A stretch of DNA of 28,547 nt from Christensenella sp. UBA2853 (GCA_002350845.1 DEFL01000071.1:1-28547); one strand, 5' to 3'. Shown: positions 1-8,751, counted from the stretch's first letter. Numbers and translations: made by a program. The notes: generated by a model not told the origin, from the sequence alone.

Positions 1-11
1 GGTTTCAAACC

Positions 12-308
12 GTGAATAGTAACGAAAGATATGGGAAATCAACTCGGGCAGAAGTCCTGGGGGAAAACGTTCGTTCTGCCGAATACTGGGAAAAGAAACT
101 GACAGACCGCAGGAAAACCGCTTCTTTTTATGACAGAGAAATAGAAACATGCGCAGATTATCGGCCGCGATGGAAAACAGAAGCCCGGACAGTGTGGGAA
201 TCCATCGCAGCGATCAATGAAATCTCAGCGGAAAACGCAGACGCTGTTGCATTTGCCAGCAACCTGATCGAGCAGCTGAAAACAAATGACTTCCAAAGGA
301 GGTTTTAA
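12..308 (+). CDS. Hypothetical charged helical protein, possibly 5'-truncated
   Basis: I do not recognise this protein. The frame opens at a GTG but stays open to the left edge of the window (TTT CAA ACC before it), so the real start may lie outside. The product is at least 98 residues, rich in Glu, Arg, Lys and Ala, with no signal peptide, membrane segment or cysteine cluster. It looks like a soluble, mostly helical polypeptide. An AAAGGAGG sits at its 3' end but no start codon follows at a useful distance, so that motif does not obviously serve a next gene. The adjacent small membrane protein has its own ribosome binding site. Confidence 0.45.
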   Translation: MNSNERYGKSTRAEVLGENVRSAEYWEKKLTDRRKTASFYDREIETCADYRPRWKTEARTVWESIAAINEISAENADAVAFASNLIEQLKTNDFQRRF

Positions 309-387
309 TCTTTCTCTGTCATATACATTTTTTAAGGATTACAATGATTTGGATTGTTCAAATCACAATATAGAAGGAGGACACATA

Positions 388-612
388 ATGTTTAAGAATC
401 CTGTCGTTAAATTTATCGCTATGTTCATCATCGGTTTCATCGTCATGGTTGCTGTGCAGTGGCTTGTTTCCATCATTAAGAGCACACCTTTCCAGATAAA
501 CTGGGTGTATAACATCGCCATGGGTATTTTCATTGCCGCCCTGGATCTTATCGTTCCGGCCGACAAACGCAAAGAGAACCGCAAAAAGCTGATGGACTCC
601 TTCAAAAAGTAA
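388..612 (+). CDS. Small two-helix membrane protein
   Basis: A 74-residue protein starting at the ATG placed 8 bases after GAAGGAGG. The frame is open further upstream, but this ribosome binding site decides the start. Residues about 8-28 form one hydrophobic helix (FIAMFIIGFIVMVAVQWLV). Residues about 40-56 form a second (YNIAMGIFIAALDLIV), followed by a strongly basic tail (DKRKENRKKLMDSFKK) that should lie in the cytoplasm. No family is recognised. The next gene encodes another two-helix small protein, so the pair may act together at the membrane. Function unknown. Confidence 0.7.
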   Translation: MFKNPVVKFIAMFIIGFIVMVAVQWLVSIIKSTPFQINWVYNIAMGIFIAALDLIVPADKRKENRKKLMDSFKK

Positions 613-757
613 CTTCCTTCAGCCAGCACTGCGGAAAAACACAGGAAATACCGGCTCTCTATTCTCTATTGCATGATGAATCGGTATACTCTGATCAGTT
701 CGAATTTCATGCGATACGGATGTTCCGGTTTGCAGTTTCCTGAGAGGAGGATTTTCA

Positions 758-991
758 ATGAGCAAAAAGACTGTGGGCATCATTCTGACCGTGCTGGGTA
801 TTGCACTTTGTGTCATAACCATCATGATGGTTGGATTGAATCTGGATACGACCGGCCCCATTGCCGGCAAAATCACGTCCTATACTCCCCCGTTCAGAAA
901 TCACGGCCTGCTGACCATCTTCATTGGTCTCGCATCCGCGATCTCCTTCCTGGGCGGTGTGGTTCTCATTGCCCTGGAAAAGCGCAGGTGA
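758..991 (+). CDS. Small two-helix membrane protein
   Basis: A 77-residue protein with GAGAGGAGG about 7 bases before its ATG. There are two hydrophobic segments: residues about 5-27 (VGIILTVLGIALCVITIMMVGL) and about 50-72 (LLTIFIGLASAISFLGGVVLIAL). They are joined by a roughly 22-residue polar loop, and the protein ends in a short basic tail (EKRR). No conserved domain is recognised. It is followed by a strong hairpin terminator. Function unknown. Confidence 0.7.
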   Translation: MSKKTVGIILTVLGIALCVITIMMVGLNLDTTGPIAGKITSYTPPFRNHGLLTIFIGLASAISFLGGVVLIALEKRR

Positions 992-1036
992 GACGAGCTT
1001 ACACCTGTCCCGCTTGGATTCTTCTCTGATTGCACC

Positions 1037-1067
1037 AAACAGCTGCAGACACCTGCAGCTGTTTTTC
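1037..1067 (+). terminator. Rho-independent terminator
   Basis: A 12-bp perfect stem (AAACAGCTGCAG with its complement), a 4-base ACAC loop and a T run follow the small membrane protein gene that ends at 991. Confidence 0.8.
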
Positions 1068-1121
1068 TGTGACACGAAAGCCATTTGCCGTCCAGCCTGT
1101 TGTCTGAACCTTCATCCCCTA

Positions 1122-1150
1122 TTGCTGTCTCCGGACAGTCCCTGTATAAT
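1122..1150 (+). promoter_or_regulatory. Putative sigma-A promoter of the transglutaminase gene
   Basis: TTGCTG at 1122-1127, a 17-base spacer and a perfect TATAAT at 1145-1150 lie about 37 bases upstream of the start codon at 1187. Confidence 0.6.
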
Positions 1151-1186
1151 CAGCCCTGCCAATGATCTTTGAAGGAGGGAAACATC

Positions 1187-3202
1187 ATGAAAAAGAAACG
1201 CTTGTCTGTACTGATTTCCCTGTTCCTTCTTTCCTGCATGCTCCTGATTTCGTCCGGATCTGCTGCCACAGCCTTCACATCACCCGATGCGGTTGAGGCT
1301 TTTATGGCGTCCTGCGCAGAAAGCAGCGCATCCGATTTCACCATTTCCTGCAATGCTGAAACCTTTGCAGCGCTCTCTGCCGATGATTTTGCCCTGCTGC
1401 ATGTTCTTGAGGCCAGATGCGGTATCGCTCAGGCTGAACTGCGCTATTCAGAAAGCGGCCGCACATTCCTCTTTGATCATGTCGTCTACGATCGTTTCCC
1501 TTATGCTGAATGTGCAGATGAAGCAGCTGTCCAGCAGGCGGTCTCCCGCTTTGCAGAAAGCCGGACCGCCGGGTTCCGCCTTCTGCTCACACCCGAACTC
1601 TGTCAGACGCTGTATGCCAGCGGCGGTCTTCATATGGTTGCCGCCCGATGCGGAATGGATGACCTGTCTGCAGCGTATGCGCTCTCGGCCGGCATTCTCT
1701 CTGTCAAAGACATTCATTACAGTGAAGTGCCATACACCTTCTGTGCAGACGCGCAGACTTTTCTCAGCACCGTGGAGTCCATGGCGCATGCCGGCATCCC
1801 GGCTTTCCATGTCTGTCTCTCGTCTGACTTTTTCCAGCAGCTGGACAGTCATGCCGACATGCTCAATCAGCTTCTCCTCTCCAGCTGCCTGGACCACTAC
1901 TACTATTCGAAAGACAGCCTTCAGAAAACGCTGAGCTTTTCCGAAGTCACCTATACCTTTGAGCCGCGCATGATCTGCCATACAGAAGAGGATATTGTCG
2001 CTGCCATCCGGAACATGGGCATCACACGGCAGACCGGTTTTATGCTGATCCTCGACGAAGCCCTGTATGACACGGTATCCCGGAACAGTTTTCAGCGTCT
2101 GCATACGCTCGAAGGCGAAGCAGGCCTTTCATGGTGCAGTCTTTCCTACAGCAGTGAAAACAATCTTCTGCTGTATGCCGATGCTGTCATCCATGCAGAC
2201 GCCGTGCAGCTCTCTTCCTTTGAAACGCTCTGTGCCTATCTGCTCGACCAGGCCGCAGCATGTCCGTCTGAGATCACACTGTTTCTGACAGACACCCTCT
2301 ATGCTCAGGTGCTGCAGGATCTTCCTTCTGAAGGATCTGCGCTTGGCACGGCGGCGGTACAGGCCGGGATCTTCCATTATGCCCTGCAGCTCTCGGATGT
2401 CACGCATACCATCACGCTTACACAGATTGTCTGGTATCCCGGCACAAAGCTCCTGTGCGCGGCACGGTTCGGAGACGAGGCTTCCCTCACGCTTCGCGAA
2501 AAGGAAACCCTGCTGGCCGCTGTTTCCCTTGCGGAAAGCTGCAATACACCCACGCCGCTGGAAACAGCCCGAAACATTCATGACCGTCTGGCAGAAAGAA
2601 TCACCTACACGCTGGAAGAAGTCACCGGGGAGGGCGACACAGCGGTCGGTGCGCTCCTCAACGGACGTGCGGACTGTGACGGCTATGCCGACGCCTTCTA
2701 CCTGACCGCCTCTCTTGCCGGCCTCCACGTCCGCTGTCAGCATGGCACCAGCTCAAGACAGGATGCAGAGGAACCCGCCAGCCCGGGCAGCCATATGTGG
2801 AACCTGCTGGAGATCGACGGAACCTGGCGGCTAGTGGATGTCACCTGGGATGACCACGCGTCGGACAGTCCTGTCTATACCTTTTTCAATATTGGATATG
2901 ACCGTGCTTCCCGCACACATGCCTGGAACGAAACCATCTCGCCTCCGCTCGCTCCTGTCACAGACCTTTCTGCACGGCCGGCCTGGGAATATACAGTCAC
3001 CGGTCTTTCCGAAGCGCTCCTGGCCGCTGAGCAGGCCATCTCACAGCGTCAGACCCGTTTCGATATCCTCTGGACGGATGCTGCCACTCAGGAAACCTGT
3101 CACGAGGTCATCTCATGGATCCGCGAGAAGACGCATTCCGCCTTTACCTATTCCTGGAACGACCGGCTGCGCATGCTGTCCGTTCAGGATCTCTCCTTCT
3201 GA
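1187..3202 (+). CDS. Secreted five-repeat protein with C-terminal transglutaminase-like domain
   Basis: A 671-residue exported protein. The start at 1187 follows GAAGGAGGG. An upstream in-frame TTG at 1169 is less likely. Residues 1-28 form a signal peptide (KKKR, then a hydrophobic core ending GSA-A). Residues about 31-417 contain five diverged tandem units of 73-80 residues. Each has a helical part with a pattern like AVEAFMASCAES, a strand, 'LxxLEARCGI' and a strand ending in a pattern like IHYSEVPYTF. The transglutaminase-like domain (about 455-590) carries a plausible Cys-His-Asp triad: C497 in RADCDGYADAF, H536 in GSHMWNLLEIDG and D551 in RLVDVTWDD. Families of this type act as peptidases or cross-linkers at the cell surface; the substrate here is unknown. 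It has its own promoter and a shared terminator, so it is probably monocistronic. The repeat unit itself is unrecognised. Confidence 0.85.
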   Translation: MKKKRLSVLISLFLLSCMLLISSGSAATAFTSPDAVEAFMASCAESSASDFTISCNAETFAALSADDFALLHVLEARCGIAQAELRYSESGRTFLFDHVVYDRFPYAECADEAAVQQAVSRFAESRTAGFRLLLTPELCQTLYASGGLHMVAARCGMDDLSAAYALSAGILSVKDIHYSEVPYTFCADAQTFLSTVESMAHAGIPAFHVCLSSDFFQQLDSHADMLNQLLLSSCLDHYYYSKDSLQKTLSFSEVTYTFEPRMICHTEEDIVAAIRNMGITRQTGFMLILDEALYDTVSRNSFQRLHTLEGEAGLSWCSLSYSSENNLLLYADAVIHADAVQLSSFETLCAYLLDQAAACPSEITLFLTDTLYAQVLQDLPSEGSALGTAAVQAGIFHYALQLSDVTHTITLTQIVWYPGTKLLCAARFGDEASLTLREKETLLAAVSLAESCNTPTPLETARNIHDRLAERITYTLEEVTGEGDTAVGALLNGRADCDGYADAFYLTASLAGLHVRCQHGTSSRQDAEEPASPGSHMWNLLEIDGTWRLVDVTWDDHASDSPVYTFFNIGYDRASRTHAWNETISPPLAPVTDLSARPAWEYTVTGLSEALLAAEQAISQRQTRFDILWTDAATQETCHEVISWIREKTHSAFTYSWNDRLRMLSVQDLSF

Positions 3203-3212
3203 TCCGCAAAGA

Positions 3213-3267
3213 AAAAGGACAGCGGCCTTTGCAGACCATCCGGTACTGCTTTGGCCGCTGTCCTTTT
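3213..3267. terminator. Bidirectional terminator between convergent genes
   Basis: AAAAGGACAGCGGCC at 3213-3227 pairs perfectly over 15 bp with 3253-3267. The A-rich left side and T-rich right side give U runs on both strands, so it serves both the gene ending at 3202 and the minus-strand gene ending at 3270. Confidence 0.75.
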
Positions 3268-3269
3268 CT

Positions 3270-4766
3270 TTATGTCTCGTCCTGTGTTTCGTCCAGTTCG
3301 CCTTCCAGCGTGACATATTCCTTCTGAACAAATCCGCGCCGTCCGTCGACTTCCACCTCATAGCTCTCTTTCGTTTCCGAGAGCACCACCACCGGTGTTC
3401 CGATCCGGATATTGTCCATCAGCTTTCCGCCGTCTGTATAGCGCACGCGGACCTGCGCTTTTCCGCTCGTTCTGCCTTTCAGGCTGAGGACGCCCGGCGT
3501 TCCTGTCACATCCGCCAGTTCAAACACTTCCACGCTCTTCTTGGCGACATATCCTACGATATCATCATACCGGACCTGCACCTGGTCTTCCAGCACATTG
3601 AGTACCGGCAGAACAGTTCTGCCAGGAATGCTCTTGACCTTCTTTCCTGCCGTGTCCATCATATTGACCGCTTTCGTCCCGGAGATATAGCATGCCATGG
3701 GGGTCGGTGTGGAGGAGCGCCAGACCAGACTGTCCGTGGGCACCAGGCGCTCTTTCTTGTTGACCGTGATCGTACTCTGCACGGTGCCGAACTGCACAAG
3801 GTCTGCCGGCAGGCTCTCGCCGTTTTCTTCCAGACGCAGCCAGTAGGGCTTGATCAGGCGCACGCCGCGGCGGGCCACATAATCGAGATCCAGGTAGTAG
3901 GTCAGGCCGCCCCACTGCTGGGTTTCAAGATAGTAACGTGTTCCCGGTACCTGGGAAAGATCCGTGAATGCCACATATTCTCCCTTTTCATTCCGGTAAT
4001 ACATGCTGGCCTTTTTGATTCTCTCAAGCGTTACGCCCGGGGCAGAGTCCACAATTTCCACCATTTTGCCGTCCTCGCTCAGGTCGGCCGCCAGTGCAAT
4101 ATGCCCCAGCACAATGGAGAAAGAGAACATCGCACCGTCCCGGAATTCCCGGACGATCTCATTTTTGTTTGTCAGAAGATCGGCCTGTGTCTGGAACGTA
4201 AACTGCTCAGCCGCTTCACGGATCAGCCAGACATTGCTGGTGCCGCCTTTGACCAGGCACAGCGCATACTTGACTGCCAGAGGGGCCGGCTCTGAGTCCT
4301 CCCCTTCAATCCCCATGCGGTGCAGGGCATGGGACAGCGTAAAGATGGCACAGCCTGCGGCATCGAGATCGCTCTTCCTGTACGCCTTATCCTTCCACCA
4401 GCCGTCTCTCTGGCTGTAGGGCCCGCCCGTCTGCTCCGGACCGGGCTCGACGGTGAAGGCCGCCGTCAGCTGGCGGGTCTCTCCGCTTTTGTAGGTCAGA
4501 TCCGCGCGGATCTCATAATTTCCGGCTTCCCTCGGACGATAGGAAACATTCACATGCGTATCCGGTTCCTTGCTCTGATAGATCTTCTGACCGTCAAGAA
4601 ATACCGTGTAGATGCAGGTCACATCCGTTTCATCCGCAATCTGCAGATCGACGACCTCGCCGACCTTATACGCATGACTCTCTCCCTCTGCTGCGGCATG
4701 ACCGCAAGCGAGTACCGATAAAAACAGAAGAAGGCATATGATCAGTGTGCTTTTCCATTTATTCAT
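3270..4766 (-). CDS. Exported C39-like cysteine peptidase-fold protein with SH3-like repeats
   Basis: A 498-residue protein. The frame is open much further upstream, but the ATG at 4766 begins a clear export signal (MNKWKSTLIICLLLFLSVLACGHAAA) and has a G-rich ribosome binding site. VLAC resembles a lipobox, so it may be a lipoprotein (C21) or be cut after AAA. Residues about 33-107 look like an Ig-like beta domain. Residues about 117-260 match the peptidase C39-like pattern: YSQRDGWW, C139 in AAGCAIFTLSHAL, H222 in GHIALAADL and D240 in EIVDSAPG, a consistent Cys-His-Asp set. The remainder (about 330-490) contains two SH3-like beta units, the last ending GRRGFVQKEYVTLEGE, typical of wall- or peptide-binding tails. 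The likely role is surface peptide or cell-wall processing. The specific substrate is unknown. It has its own promoter. Confidence 0.8.
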   Translation of the reverse strand: MNKWKSTLIICLLLFLSVLACGHAAAEGESHAYKVGEVVDLQIADETDVTCIYTVFLDGQKIYQSKEPDTHVNVSYRPREAGNYEIRADLTYKSGETRQLTAAFTVEPGPEQTGGPYSQRDGWWKDKAYRKSDLDAAGCAIFTLSHALHRMGIEGEDSEPAPLAVKYALCLVKGGTSNVWLIREAAEQFTFQTQADLLTNKNEIVREFRDGAMFSFSIVLGHIALAADLSEDGKMVEIVDSAPGVTLERIKKASMYYRNEKGEYVAFTDLSQVPGTRYYLETQQWGGLTYYLDLDYVARRGVRLIKPYWLRLEENGESLPADLVQFGTVQSTITVNKKERLVPTDSLVWRSSTPTPMACYISGTKAVNMMDTAGKKVKSIPGRTVLPVLNVLEDQVQVRYDDIVGYVAKKSVEVFELADVTGTPGVLSLKGRTSGKAQVRVRYTDGGKLMDNIRIGTPVVVLSETKESYEVEVDGRRGFVQKEYVTLEGELDETQDET

Positions 4767-4858
4767 GGTGAAATTCCCCCGTGCATCCTGCCCTGTGTCT
4801 TCCTGCAGGATCCTTTTTGCACTGCCCGTCTGCAGGGCTTTCGGTGCATAACATGAAG

Positions 4859-4887
4859 ATATTAGTGCATTGTGCCGAAATGTGCAA
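4859..4887 (-). promoter_or_regulatory. Putative sigma-A promoter of the C39-like gene
   Basis: On the minus strand TTGCAC (4887-4882), a 17-base spacer and TAATAT (4864-4859) lie about 95 bases before the start at 4766. Confidence 0.65.
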
Positions 4888-4934
4888 GCTGTTTTCCCGG
4901 GGTCTCCCCTCGTTTCTCTCTGAAAACTGAAAAC

Positions 4935-4956
4935 GCTCCCGGCCGCAGCCGGGAGC
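4935..4956 (-). terminator. Terminator of the GH3-GtrA operon
   Basis: GCTCCCGGC at 4935-4943 pairs with GCCGGGAGC at 4948-4956 around a 4-base loop. On the minus strand it is followed by GTTTTCAGTTTTC. It lies just downstream of the GtrA stop. Confidence 0.75.
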
Positions 4957-4968
4957 CTGTTTATCTGC

Positions 4969-5529
4969 TTATGCTTTTTTCTCTTCGGTTGACGGGAAAA
5001 TGATCTTGTTGACGAAGAAGAAGACCACCATGGAGACGCCGCCGTTGAGGACCGTCGTTCCGACATTGTACAGCCAGTCCGGAACACCCCAGCCGTCATG
5101 GGCCACAGCAACCCAGATGCAGTTGATGGAGTTGACAATGCAGGTGATCACAACAAAGGCCAGGAAATACCAGATGATCTGCTTGGCCAGATTGCCCTTG
5201 GAGCGGAACACGAAGTTCTTCTGGATCGGGAAATTGATGATTTCACCGATGGCCATCGCGACCATGTAGGCGCAGAAGTAGGCAATGCCGCCGTGCGCCT
5301 GGTCATATCCGAGGATGTTCCATTCAAACGTCACCCCGGCAATGGTCAGCGGCATGGCCGGCCAGCCAAAGGAACGGTCTCCCAGGCCTGCAAACGCGGC
5401 GGGAAGGAACTGCAGCAGAAGATACTTGAACACAGTGATCAGGTTGCTGACGATCACAAACAGACCGCCCTCACGGATCCACTTCGCTGCGCCGGGATGT
5501 TTCTCAGCAAATCTTGCCCACCAGCTCAT
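4969..5529 (-). CDS. GtrA-like membrane protein
   Basis: A 186-residue protein with four hydrophobic segments (about residues 21-45, 83-100, 117-137 and 157-176). The segment 'GEIINFPIQKNFVFRSKG' matches the GtrA signature in which an Asn/Gln-rich helix end is followed by a K-N-x-V/T-F motif. GtrA proteins are thought to help move undecaprenyl-linked sugars or act with glycosyltransferases in envelope polysaccharide synthesis; this one may differ. Its start ATG overlaps the stop of the GH3 gene (ATGA), so translation is probably coupled. The pairing with a glycosidase rather than a glycosyltransferase is notable. A terminator follows directly. Confidence 0.75.
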   Translation of the reverse strand: MSWWARFAEKHPGAAKWIREGGLFVIVSNLITVFKYLLLQFLPAAFAGLGDRSFGWPAMPLTIAGVTFEWNILGYDQAHGGIAYFCAYMVAMAIGEIINFPIQKNFVFRSKGNLAKQIIWYFLAFVVITCIVNSINCIWVAVAHDGWGVPDWLYNVGTTVLNGGVSMVVFFFVNKIIFPSTEEKKA

Positions 5530-7928
5530 TTCTTTTTACCCTCCATCTTTGAAAGCTTCTTTTTTCTGAAGAATCTGCCGATCAGCCGTCCAAGGCCGCG
5601 GTGCCAGTGGCCGTTGACCATGAAGACAATGGCGTCGGCCATCTTCATGGTAATCATTCCGCCGGTCATCTTGGCCGTGCCACGGAATGGCATGTTGAAC
5701 ATAAAGAGAATATTCAGATCCGGTTTCCCTGCCGCGAGGCTCTTCTTTCTTCTGGAATCCATGACCCGGAAGACCAGCCGTGCAATCGGATTCTTTGCAC
5801 GCCCCAGCTGATCCAGCGGATCATTGATGCTGAAGGTTTCCCCATAGCTGCTCTCAGGGATGTCACGCCCGATCAGAGCACTGAAAGCTGCATCCGGCAC
5901 ACCGGAGAGTTCCCCGACAGTGAGGAAATCCGCTTTCGCTGTTTCCGGGATCTCCGCATCCGTTCCCTGGATTTCCACCGCAGCCTTCAGGCGGATATCG
6001 CGCACGCTGGCACCGACCAGAATCTCATAAGTCCCGCTTTCAATCTCCCAGCTGTTCGTTCCCACGTTGAAGTAACGGAATGCCTTGTCATCAAGTCTGA
6101 CCGTCACCTGACGCGTCTCCCCGGCTTTCAGGCTGACCCTTGCAAACCCTTTCAGTTCCCGGGCAGGACGCATGATCTTTGAATCCGGGAAGGCGACATA
6201 GACCTGGGCAACCTCATCGCCGTCGACGGTGCCCGCATTGGTGATCTCAAAGGTCACTTCGTCCCTGTCCGCCTTGAGATTGTCGTAAGTGAACGTGGTA
6301 TAGCTCAGACCGTGTCCGAACGGGAACGTCACCGGGCAGTCAGCAGTCTCTGTATACCGATAGCCGACAAAGAGATTCTCTCTGTATTCGCTGGTTTTCT
6401 GCGCACCGGGATAATAGTGGCTGACCGGCAGATCCTCATAGGTCATGGGGAACGTTTCCGTGAGTTTGCCGCCCGGGTTCACTTCGCCGGTCAGCACTTT
6501 CAGGACAGCCTCTGCCGATGCCTGGCCGCCCAGACCGGCCCACACGAGTGCACGGCAGTGGGAAAGCCACGGCATCTCCACGGCGCTTCCGCCGGAGAAG
6601 ACCACAACGGTATTGGGATTGGCCTTTTCCACCGCTTCCAGCAGACGAATCTGATTGTCAGGGATCCGCATATGCGGTCTGTCCAGGCCTTCCGATTCAA
6701 AGACTTCCGGGAGTCCCAGATAGAGCAGTGCAATATCCGCTTCCCCTGCAATCTTCACGGCTGCCGCTGCCATGGCATCATCCCACTTGTCTTCACGCGT
6801 AAAGCCGGGCATGAAGTTTTCCGCATCCGGGAACGCTTCCTGGATCAGACGGGTTGTCACGGAGACCTTATAGGAGTTGACCAGGCTGGAGCCTGCGCCC
6901 TGGTAGCGCGGAACCTCGGCAAAGTCGCCGATCAGCGCAATCTTCATCTCCCGTTTGAGCGGGAGGATATTCCCTTCATTCTTCAGAAGAACAATGGATT
7001 TTTCTGCCGCTTCCAGCGCAATCAGGTGCTGGGCTTCCAGGTCCGCTTCCGGCTTTTCAGCGAGGGATACATCAAACACCAGGGCGAGCAGTTCATCCAC
7101 CCGGGCGTCAATCTCGGCCTCTGTGATCCTGCCGTCCTTCACGGCCTGATAGAGCTGTGTGGGGCTGTCATCCCCGGTTCCCGGCATTTCCAGATTTGCC
7201 CCGGCCCTGACGCTCTCCACGAAGTCATTGCAGCCGCCCCAGTCGGAAACCACGGTGCCGCGGTAGCCCCATTCTCCCCGGAGAATGTCGCTGAGCAGGT
7301 GCTGGTTTTCATGCGCATACGTGCCGTTGACCGCATTGTAGCTGGTCATGAGGGTCTTCGGCTGACCCTCCCGGATTGCAATTTCAAAGTTGGTCAGATA
7401 CAGTTCGCGAAGTGTCCGCTCATCCACAACGGAATCGTTGGCCATGCGGTGCATTTCCTGCGCGTTGGCAGCAAAATGCTTCGGGCACGCGCTGATGCCC
7501 ATGGACTGGATGCCCCGGATATAGGCGGCCGCCATTTTTCCCGCGAGATAGGGATCCTCAGAAAAGTATTCAAAGTTGCGTCCGCACAGCGGGCTGCGCT
7601 TCACGTTCAGTCCTGGACCCAGCAGGACGCCGACTTCCTTGGCAGCCGCTTCGCGGCCCAGGGCTTCACCGACCTTTTCAGCCAGCTCCAGGTCCCAGCT
7701 GTTGGCCACGGTGGCCGCAGACGGAAAGCAGGTTGCCTTGACGCTGGCGTTCAGTCCGAGGTGATCGCCCTCGCCTTCCTGTTTCCGAAGCCCGGAGGGG
7801 CCGTCGGAGAGCATAATGGACGGAATCTGTGCACCGGGTACTTCTCTGGTATGCCAGACATCTTTGCCTGACAGAATGCCGCATTTTTCGGCAAGAGTCA
7901 GCTTTGAGATGATCTCCTCATACTGCAT
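5526..7928 (-). CDS. Glycoside hydrolase family 3 beta-glycosidase with C-terminal extension
   Basis: An 800-residue GH3 enzyme without a signal peptide. GGAGG lies 7 bases before the ATG at 7928. The order is an (alpha/beta)8 domain (about 1-290), an alpha/beta sandwich (about 305-520) and a fibronectin-III-like domain (about 570-655). K150-H151 (CPKHFAAN) bind substrate, and D229 in GTVVSDWGG is the expected nucleophile. Residues about 690-800 form an extra tail with hydrophobic, Met-rich stretches (NILFMFNMPFRGTAKMTGG and MADAIVFMVNGHWHRGLGRLIG) and a very basic end, which may bind the membrane. GH3 enzymes of this layout release terminal beta-linked glucose, xylose or arabinose from oligosaccharides. 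The exact sugar cannot be read from the sequence. It is the first gene of a two-gene operon with the GtrA-like protein. Confidence 0.9.
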   Translation of the reverse strand: MQYEEIISKLTLAEKCGILSGKDVWHTREVPGAQIPSIMLSDGPSGLRKQEGEGDHLGLNASVKATCFPSAATVANSWDLELAEKVGEALGREAAAKEVGVLLGPGLNVKRSPLCGRNFEYFSEDPYLAGKMAAAYIRGIQSMGISACPKHFAANAQEMHRMANDSVVDERTLRELYLTNFEIAIREGQPKTLMTSYNAVNGTYAHENQHLLSDILRGEWGYRGTVVSDWGGCNDFVESVRAGANLEMPGTGDDSPTQLYQAVKDGRITEAEIDARVDELLALVFDVSLAEKPEADLEAQHLIALEAAEKSIVLLKNEGNILPLKREMKIALIGDFAEVPRYQGAGSSLVNSYKVSVTTRLIQEAFPDAENFMPGFTREDKWDDAMAAAAVKIAGEADIALLYLGLPEVFESEGLDRPHMRIPDNQIRLLEAVEKANPNTVVVFSGGSAVEMPWLSHCRALVWAGLGGQASAEAVLKVLTGEVNPGGKLTETFPMTYEDLPVSHYYPGAQKTSEYRENLFVGYRYTETADCPVTFPFGHGLSYTTFTYDNLKADRDEVTFEITNAGTVDGDEVAQVYVAFPDSKIMRPARELKGFARVSLKAGETRQVTVRLDDKAFRYFNVGTNSWEIESGTYEILVGASVRDIRLKAAVEIQGTDAEIPETAKADFLTVGELSGVPDAAFSALIGRDIPESSYGETFSINDPLDQLGRAKNPIARLVFRVMDSRRKKSLAAGKPDLNILFMFNMPFRGTAKMTGGMITMKMADAIVFMVNGHWHRGLGRLIGRFFRKKKLSKMEGKKK

Positions 7929-7991
7929 GTTCTGTCCTCCATTTCTGTATGTACAGCCCTATCACGCTCGATGCATTGGGTTCTGCTTTCT

Positions 7992-8021
7992 ACTATACCA
8001 TATCCAATTCCGAAAGAACAA
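7992..8021 (-). promoter_or_regulatory. Putative sigma-A promoter of the GH3-GtrA operon
   Basis: On the minus strand TTGTTC (8021-8016), an 18-base spacer and TATAGT (7997-7992) lie about 64 bases before the GH3 start. Confidence 0.55.
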
Positions 8022-8110
8022 GCGACAGTTCAACAAAATATGTATACAAATAGACAAATCTGTTCGGAAAATCTGATTTTTCTTTCTGCAGCATGGATTC
8101 CGGCACACAA

Positions 8111-8135
8111 AAAACCGGGACGCCGTCCCGGTTTT
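8111..8135 (-). terminator. Rho-independent terminator
   Basis: AAAACCGGGAC and its complement form an 11-bp perfect stem with a 3-base loop. The minus-strand T run continues beyond the stem. It lies 26 bases downstream of the stop at 8161. Confidence 0.8.
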
Positions 8136-8160
8136 CACGCAAAAGGAAAGAAATCAGTCA

Positions 8161-8751
8161 TTACTGAAGAACAGAAGAAATCACATTCTTCAGATTATCC
8201 CAGATGCCGGAGATGTCGGAGAGCGAGAAGTTCGCATCCGTATTGACCCCAATCATGGAGAGCAGGGAGGAGGCATCAAACCCGCCTTCGGAATTTCCGC
8301 CCAGAAGTCCGCTCACGGAGCCGAGCAGGTCGGAAGCACCTTCGCCCAGAACGCCGGACAGGAGGCCCTGTGCATCGGAAAGACTGGAGAGAATGGAATT
8401 GTCGCCGCTGAGCAGACCGCTGACCGCGGGCACGATATTGTCCAGGAAGTTGGTCTTGAATTTGGACAGCGTGTCACCGCTCAGGGAAGAGACAGCGTTG
8501 GTCACCATCGAGAGCAGGCCGTCCGCATCGGTGGAAGCCAGATTGCTGTTCACGGCAAAGCCGAGAAACTTGGAAGCCAGGCTTGCGATGTCCAGTCCCT
8601 TGGTCTCGCTCTCCAGATCCAGTTCAGCGGTTTCTTGAAACAGCTCCGTCAGATCAATGTCCTGCGTCTCTTCTTCTGCCACAGCAAAGGTGATCACAGA
8701 AAAGAGCATCATGCAGGCAAGAAAAACAGAAAGAATGCGTTCAGTTCTCAT
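8161..8751 (-). CDS. Small secreted Ser/Leu/Gly-rich protein
   Basis: A 196-residue protein. The ATG at 8751 follows CGGGAGGA and begins a signal peptide (MRTERILSVFLACMMLFSVITFAVA, cut before EEE). The mature part is acidic at first (ETQDIDLTELFQETAELDLES) and then consists of amphipathic segments rich in Ser, Leu and Gly. These include a loose repetition of the type 'SGLLSGDNSILSSLSDAQGLLSGVLG... LLGSVSGLLGG'. It has no cysteines in the mature part and no recognised domain. The composition suggests a surface or extracellular protein able to self-associate, which is inference only. It has a very good promoter and its own terminator, so it is probably a well-expressed single gene. Confidence 0.75.
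   Translation of the reverse strand: MRTERILSVFLACMMLFSVITFAVAEEETQDIDLTELFQETAELDLESETKGLDIASLASKFLGFAVNSNLASTDADGLLSMVTNAVSSLSGDTLSKFKTNFLDNIVPAVSGLLSGDNSILSSLSDAQGLLSGVLGEGASDLLGSVSGLLGGNSEGGFDASSLLSMIGVNTDANFSLSDISGIWDNLKNVISSVLQ

Noticed and set aside
2838..4295. A 485-codon plus-strand frame crossing the transglutaminase end and the C39-like gene
   Set aside because: It reads through the bidirectional terminator and two well-supported genes in wrong frames.
6312..7871. A 519-codon plus-strand frame opposite GH3
   Set aside because: It is the complement of the GH3 catalytic domain. No ribosome binding site and no family motif.
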